Assembly: GCA_050084985.1 (NCBI GenBank)
Contig: JBITNC010000001.1
Coordinates: 60,016,001-60,080,000 of the forward strand
Direction of reading: 5' to 3'
From: Nageia nagi
Lineage: Eukaryota > Pinophyta
DNA length: 64,000 bases
This document shows positions 58,950-64,000 of the stretch, piece after piece. The stretch's first letter is position 1. Each line of letters begins with the position of its first letter. The notes under the pieces were generated by a model that worked only from the letters and a program-made list of their open reading frames with translations, had not been told where the DNA came from and made no database searches. The position numbers and the translations under genes are program-made.

Positions 58950-59345
58950 AAAGGCCACTCATGGAGGACTACCACGAGCATAGGAGAGGTGCAGTGGCAA
59001 CATGGAATGCAAGGGAGAAGAGAAGAGGCATGGTGGAGAAGGCCATAAGAGTGGAGCGGTAGAACATGGAAGGGGGGGTTGTGAAGGTGAAGTAGTAGGA
59101 AGTTATGGAGATGGAGGGTAGTATATGGTGGAGACCATGAAGTTGGTAGCTAGCAAGGTGGTGGTAGTTGGTGATTGGCAAGGTGGTGGTGGCTAGCAAG
59201 GTAGTAGGAGGTTACAAGGGTAGTAGGAGGCTGCAAGGTAGCAAGAGCTATTATCTAGGGTGATGGGGGATGGCAGGTGGTAGGAGGTTGCAAGGATGGC
59301 TAGAGGCTGCAAGATAGCAAGGGGGGTGGCCACTACAGCAATAGG
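58950..59345. repeat. G-rich imperfect minisatellite
   Basis: Short units such as ggtggtggtagttggtgattggcaa, tagcaaggtagtaggaggttacaa and gggtagtaggaggctgcaaggtagcaa follow each other. The base is about 20-25 bp and highly G-rich on the plus strand, unlike the surroundings. Confidence 0.8.
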
Positions 59346-59970
59346 GACCACCAAGGTTTTTTTTAAAAAAAAAATGATTTATTATGTTATCAAAAAAATT
59401 AGAAAAAGATAAATTAAAAAAAATAGATTTATAAAAAATATTCCCTCCCCCCTCTTTTTTTTATATATATCAGCTAAGGAAAAAATTCCTAAAAAAATGC
59501 TATTAAAAAAGAGGTTAGTAAAATATTATACACTATCCTCTGAAATAGGTAACAAATAATGTTTTCCTCTCCTTTAAAAAAAAATCAAACTATATGTAAA
59601 GATACATAAAATTCTAATCAATTTTTTTTAAAAAAAATTGATAGCCACCTCTTTTATTCAACAATAAATGGCCAAAAAATAATTATATAGAAAATTTATA
59701 TACTAATCTCTTTAATAGAAAATTATCAACATGCTCACTAGAGGTTAGTATAACTAAAAGTATTATATTTCTATTTTTAGCCATTTTTTTGTAAAATAAA
59801 TTAGACAACACATAACTCAAGATATGTTAGTATCATTAGTGACATAAGCCAAAAATAAAAAATGAAGGATATTATATGAAGGAGGTTATACCTTCTCTTG
59901 AATTTACCTCATCAAGACCTTAAAATTGAAGGAAGAAGAGCTTTCACACCAAAAAGAGCTTCCACACCAA

Positions 59971-59982
59971 GCTTTAATACCA
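59971..59982 (-). promoter_or_regulatory. Primer-binding site of minus copia
   Basis: The minus strand reads tggtattaaagc, a decayed initiator Met tRNA complement, three bases from the LTR at 59,986. Confidence 0.8.
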
Positions 59983-59985
59983 ATT

Positions 59986-60479
59986 TGAGGGAACTAACAC
60001 TAATAAGATAATTTATAATTAACCAATATCACATTAAAACTCACAATTATATCTAACAAACTCACTAAGCAATCTCACAACACAAGATGTAAGTGGTTCC
60101 AACAACTAGAAGTACATCCACTAACTAGATCTTTACTTCAATCAGAAAAATAACTCTCTTACAATCCTCCTAATCTCAACTCCTACACTTCTATCCTATA
60201 GCATAAATTTACTCCACAATTGGTGTGTAATCACAAAGAGGTAGCCTTCTATTCATAGGCCAAAATCCCTCTTTGGATCACTTATTTATCCAATGTACAA
60301 AAGCATGACATGCACATCCTTTTACCCAAGAGGCATGCTCATGACATGGAGTGTAGGACAAGTTATATTATCATATTCACTTAAATACTTAAGGTATGAA
60401 ATGATACCCTTAAGTATTAGTGAACTTACATAGAATATTTAATACAAACTTTTACAATAATGCATTATACATTCCAACA
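59986..60479 (-). repeat. 5' LTR of minus copia
   Basis: 494 bp, partner of 51,915-52,407. Ends CCAACA, then TSD cataa. Confidence 0.95.
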
Positions 60480-60484
60480 CATAA

Positions 60485-61289
60485 TAGGAATTGAAAAATG
60501 AAAAATACACTCCAAATCCAACATTACAATCTAGAAGGAAAAATAGTAATTTGATAATGCAATAATGCTTCAAGTTCCAAAATCTAAGCATAGAGAGATA
60601 GAAAATAATATTTTAGTAACAAAATTTAATTATATTGAATATAGCAAGAATAGAGAAATTATAATATTTTTGTCAACCTATGGAGTTTGTACTAGTACTA
60701 TTTCCTATAAGGTTATTTCAAATGGTAAGACTAGGTCTCCTCTGTAGCAACTATGATGGAAACAATAACATTCCTCTCAAGATATGTAGAATAAGTTTTA
60801 AGGAAGTCTCCTCTCCTCTCAATACCTCAAATGTAGGTTACCCCACAAGTGGCTAAGATAGAGCCTCCACTCAATCTAAAAGAAAGGCTTTATCTCATAA
60901 TTATTAGAGTTCTCCTTTTATAGGTGAGGATGATAATCTTGTAATCTTTCATGAGGATGATCCAAAGATAGAGAGGTGTGATTTGTATGCTCATGTATGT
61001 AATATATAATATGGGAAGCCTTGAGATAAGTGAAATAAATTCAAAGGCCTAAGAAAGCTAACATCTAAGAGGGGATAATTCCAAAGTACCTTGTGATCAA
61101 TACCATTGGTCCATGGTCCTAGGAAGGCCAACATGGGATCTTGGGATGCTCCCATTTCATGTTGGTAGGTTCTTATTTCTTCATTCAAGTCTTCTTCTAC
61201 TTCACATACCCCTAAGTACATATGTTGGGCCTTTCCATTACATAAGTAAATCAAATATTTTGCTTACTTTATGCCTCTTAGGTAGCATA
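60485..61289 (-). pseudogene. Region after gypsy gag, weakly coding
   Basis: Host sequence of the copia insertion. 60,991-61,254 is open (M-I-Y-L-C-N-G-K-A-Q) and acidic (C-E-V-E-E-D-L-N-E-E). It may be the end of gag or a linker of the element to the right. No domain recognised. The continuation on the other side of the copia (before 51,909) shows no pol. Confidence 0.35.
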
Positions 61290-62198
61290 ATTCAATCCAT
61301 TTTGTGTTCTTTGAATAGGTGGGGGGGTTTACTTCTTATTGATTCCTTATTTTTGCTTATTTCATGTATTCCTATTGTAGGATTCTTATTAGATACTCCC
61401 TTTGGATAAAAAAATCCTTCCAATAAATTTTCCTTATGGATGGCAATGGATAAAGTGGATGGTTTCATAGCTTTTACTAAAGATCTAATTGATTCTTGTA
61501 ACCCATCCATGAGGAGATATGCTAACCTTTCATCTTCCATATTAGGGATAGATATCATAATCCTTTAAAATTCCTTAATTAATGCATCTATGATAGTTTT
61601 GTGTCAAAGCATTTCCATCTCCCTAAAGTATTCCTCTATATACTTATGTTCAAACCTATCAAGTACCTTTTGGTTGAAGTCTTTGAAGTTTTTGACCTTT
61701 CCATGTCCAAGTATAGTAACATCATTGTGCCACCATTCATAAGTTATTCTATCTAAACACATGGTTATTATTTTTATTCCCTCTTCTTCACTCATGAGAT
61801 GGAGATATATGTAAGTTTGTAATTTCTACAACCAAACCCTTGAAAAAATATCATCACTCCCATCAAAAGTAAGTAGGGGCACCTTGGTTTTCTTTTCATC
61901 TAAAGGTTTTGGGTAGTTTCAACTTTTCCATCTTTGGTTCTAGCAATATGTGTAGAAAGGTACAATTATTCTAAATATTTTGGGATTATTCATATACTCT
62001 TGCCTCATCCATGCTTACTTATTCTTTCTCATTTGCTTAAATATGCTTGGGGGTGAAAAGTGATTCCATGATTTGAAGGGATGGATTATGTCTTGATGAT
62101 GCTTCATTCTCAATAGGGGTCCCTTGGTTTGATGCCTTCACTTGTGTCATCAAATAAGTTAAGAGTGTGATTAAGTTATCTAACTTTAATTCATCCAT
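61290..62198 (-). pseudogene. Ty3/gypsy gag (third gypsy type)
   Basis: Starts at ATG 62,198 (M-D-E-L-K-L-D-N-L-I). The conserved retrotransposon gag domain lies at 61,560-61,900: G-A-P-T-Y-F, I-K-I-I-T-M-C-L-D-R-I-T-Y-E-W-W, then D-F-N-Q-K-V-L-D-R-F-E and E-E-Y-F-R-E-M. It continues at 61,292-61,558 with I-P-N-M-E-D-E-R-L-A-Y-L-L-M-D-G-L-Q-E. This gag is open with few stops compared with neighbours. No knuckle or pol follows. It is a different family from the other gags here. Confidence 0.78.
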
Positions 62199-62944
62199 TC
62201 TAAAGTTCTACCTTTTGTTCCTATATTGATACTTGTAAATTATGGGGGGCATGAAGTATAAATGCTTGTCTTGAAACTTAATGTAAATACCCAATACAAA
62301 AAATATCATGTAAGAGATTCAACTTCCATTATTAGTCCTAAAAACTAAATTAAAATATTTTTATCTTTTCTCCTCATTTCTCCTATTTGAAAATATGAAA
62401 TACTCAAATTACTTAAACTTAGAATTTTGGTCTCATCATAATGGAATGAGATAAGAAAATTTTAAACATGTGGGTTATGATCGCAAAGAATAAACTCTTA
62501 ATTTGGATGTATCTTATTGAAGCTCAACATTGACACACACAAGTTGAATGATTCTAAGCAAATTCTAAATTTCAAAATTTGGCAAAGATATTTTGAGGAA
62601 TGAGTTTTTTACAAGTCCATAATAGAAAGAGCTTCCTATACTCTCTACAGCTTACTTATAACCTCATATTCTAACCACAACATTAAAATAAATTCAATGT
62701 CTCCTTCTTAGGCATCTATGGTATAGATATCATTATGAAATTTCATCAATAATAGCATATTAACTACCTTATTTTCCAATGTCCTCCTTATAATGACTGT
62801 TAGCTTCAAGTTAATTAGAAAATAATGTCTAGTATGCCCAAAAAACCCTAAAAATTTGTTAATACTTATTTTCCATAATGAAAATTATTTAATACTTATA
62901 AGTAATGATACTTGTAATGTAGCCAAAACACCTAATCATCCTTA
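62199..62944. other. No gene; leader of the gag at left
   Basis: AT-rich, no ORF or repeat of note. Confidence 0.45.
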
Positions 62945-63560
62945 GCAAGCCAATGCCCCACTTTAGGTATCTACAAAATGCAACAAAAGTATTGAAAAAC
63001 CTCCTAGTAACTCAACATCTATCCTAGGGAACTCTCAAAATGATGTTATATCCTTTGGAATAGCTCCAATATACCAATTTTTGGCCTCAAATAGTCTTGA
63101 AAAGTAGAATGGACCTAAAAATTCCTCCAATGTACCAACATCCACCAAGAAATTACATTGAAATGTAGTATAAGCCTCAAAATTCTCCTAGTTGGCCAAC
63201 ATCTTCCTTTAGGTGGCCTCAACATGTAGAATCAACCTCCAAAAAGTACTCAAATTGCCAACATTTTCCTCCCAAAGAGCTCAAAATGTAGAACTATACT
63301 TGAAAATACCCTCAATAGTGCAACATCCAGCCTCTAGTGACCTAGAAATGCAACATGCAACCTTAAATGGTTCTAGAATGTAGCTTCAAATACAAAAATT
63401 CTCTTAGAATACCAACATTTGTCTACTAGTAGTCTCTAAATGCAACTTTGGGCATAAAAATACCCTTAGGATACCAATGTCATTCTTTAAGTACCCTCAA
63501 AACATTGAATGAACTATCATATAGTTCCTAAAATACCAACATCTATCCCAAGATGGGTCA
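62945..63560. repeat. Degenerate tandem repeat, period 62 bp, about ten units
   Basis: The marker (t/g)accaacat(c/t) or close forms occur at 62,950, 63,012, 63,074, 63,135, 63,197, 63,258, 63,320, then 63,412, 63,474 and 63,536. Spacings are 61-62 with one of 92 (62 plus 30). Each unit also has an aatgtag or aatgcaa block and a cctcaaaaat(t/a) block. It is old but regular. Confidence 0.85.
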
Positions 63561-64000
63561 AAACTCTCCAAACACACCTTATTCAGGTCCCTCAAACTCA
63601 AAAGTAAATTGAGAATGAATTTTAACTTTAAATAAAATATGTATTTTTTTTGAAAATGTACTTTTTCAAGATGTATGAACCTTCTTGAAGCCTCAAAATT
63701 CATTATTAGGGTCAAGAAATGCCTAATGACTTTCCAGAAGGATGAGGTAGGTCTCTAAGTGATCCAAAATTTAGATCCTTTTAGTATTCAATATTGACAT
63801 GTTCAATGTGTTTGGAGTGTTCAGTTCTTTCGGATTGAAAATCCAATTTAGTTTGAGGGAGATATGTGATTTCTAAGTTTGGGTATTTTTTTATTAAAAA
63901 ATACAAGAGGCAAAAAAAAAGAAAAAAAAAAGTAATTTTTCAAGTTCCTATTTATGTTTATTTTATTACATCATGTTGTATAGCTCATTTTCCTCTTTCT
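63561..64000. other. No gene seen to the window end
   Basis: AT-rich with A runs at 63,910-63,930. Nothing recognisable. Confidence 0.5.

Larger units (their letters stand above)
57101..59970 (-). other. Unusually long leader of minus copia, no gene
   Basis: About 2.9 kb between the primer-binding site and gag. It contains a cluster of CATGCA motifs (57,970-58,470), long A/T homopolymer runs (58,000-58,660, 59,350-59,650) and a G-rich array (58,950-59,340). No protein match. It may hold captured or later inserted DNA. Confidence 0.6.
51915..60479 (-). mobile_element. Minus-strand Ty1/copia with long leader, defective
   Basis: 8565 bp, LTRs 51,915-52,407 and 59,986-60,479, TSD cataa at 51,910-51,914 and 60,480-60,484. 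The primer-binding site lies at the right LTR and the polypurine tract at the left LTR. Domains read leftward are gag, protease, integrase, RT, RNase H. The leader between LTR and gag is about 2.9 kb, much longer than usual for copia. Confidence 0.95.

Noticed and set aside
58969-59199. Minus-strand frame rich in His/Thr/Pro
   Set aside because: It is antisense to the G-rich minisatellite, with no domain.

Overview
This window looks like nuclear, intergenic DNA from a seed plant with a large, very AT-rich genome. I see no host gene, rRNA, tRNA or CRISPR array. Almost everything recognisable is decayed LTR retrotransposon. Plant families present are Ty1/copia, Ty3/gypsy with a chromodomain, and a Ty3/gypsy group with a plant Tat-like pol and gag. 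A gymnosperm is my best guess from the AT richness, the age of the copies and the C-to-T decay. That is inference only. Coordinates of degraded genes are approximate because frames are broken.

Left stack, 1 to about 29,160. Four elements are nested, and the order is fixed by target-site duplications (TSDs) and split reading frames. Level 0 is a plus-strand Tat-like element: its protease ends at 1439 and resumes at 23,812, followed by RT, two RNase H domains, integrase and an extra downstream ORF of unknown function. Level 1 is a minus-strand chromodomain gypsy (1440-23,806, TSD acata) inserted into that protease. Level 2 (7437-22,908, TSD agaac/ggaac) sits in the 5' LTR of level 1. It is a minus-strand element with a gag gene and, in antisense, a plant mobile domain (PMD) gene, but no pol. 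Level 3 is a near-complete plus-strand copia (10,934-16,357, TSD tagag) inside the PMD gene.

Middle stack, about 29,700 to 46,500. A second minus-strand chromodomain gypsy runs from its polypurine tract near 29,886 to its primer-binding site near 43,670. It is split between RT and protease by another gag plus antisense-PMD element (32,824-42,029, TSD tcatc), again without pol and with a 193-bp tandem array before its 3' LTR. To the right lie a 325-bp tandem duplication carrying the primer-binding site, a repeat-rich stretch, and the 3' tail of a plus-strand chromodomain integrase.

Right part, 46,500 to 64,000. It holds the gag-protease part of a second plus-strand Tat-like element, a minus-strand DUF4283-like ORF (LINE ORF1 type), and a minus-strand copia (51,915-60,479, TSD cataa) with an unusually long leader full of CATGCA motifs. 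A minus-strand gypsy gag and a 62-bp-period tandem repeat follow.

Main point: two unrelated-looking insertions share one layout (LTR, gag, no pol, antisense PMD gene, LTR). They look like non-autonomous retrotransposons carrying a PMD gene. Decay is dominated by C-to-T and G-to-A transitions, seen as TAG/TAA where glutamine is expected, Glu-to-Lys in integrase and Cys-to-Tyr in zinc knuckles, as expected from long cytosine methylation.
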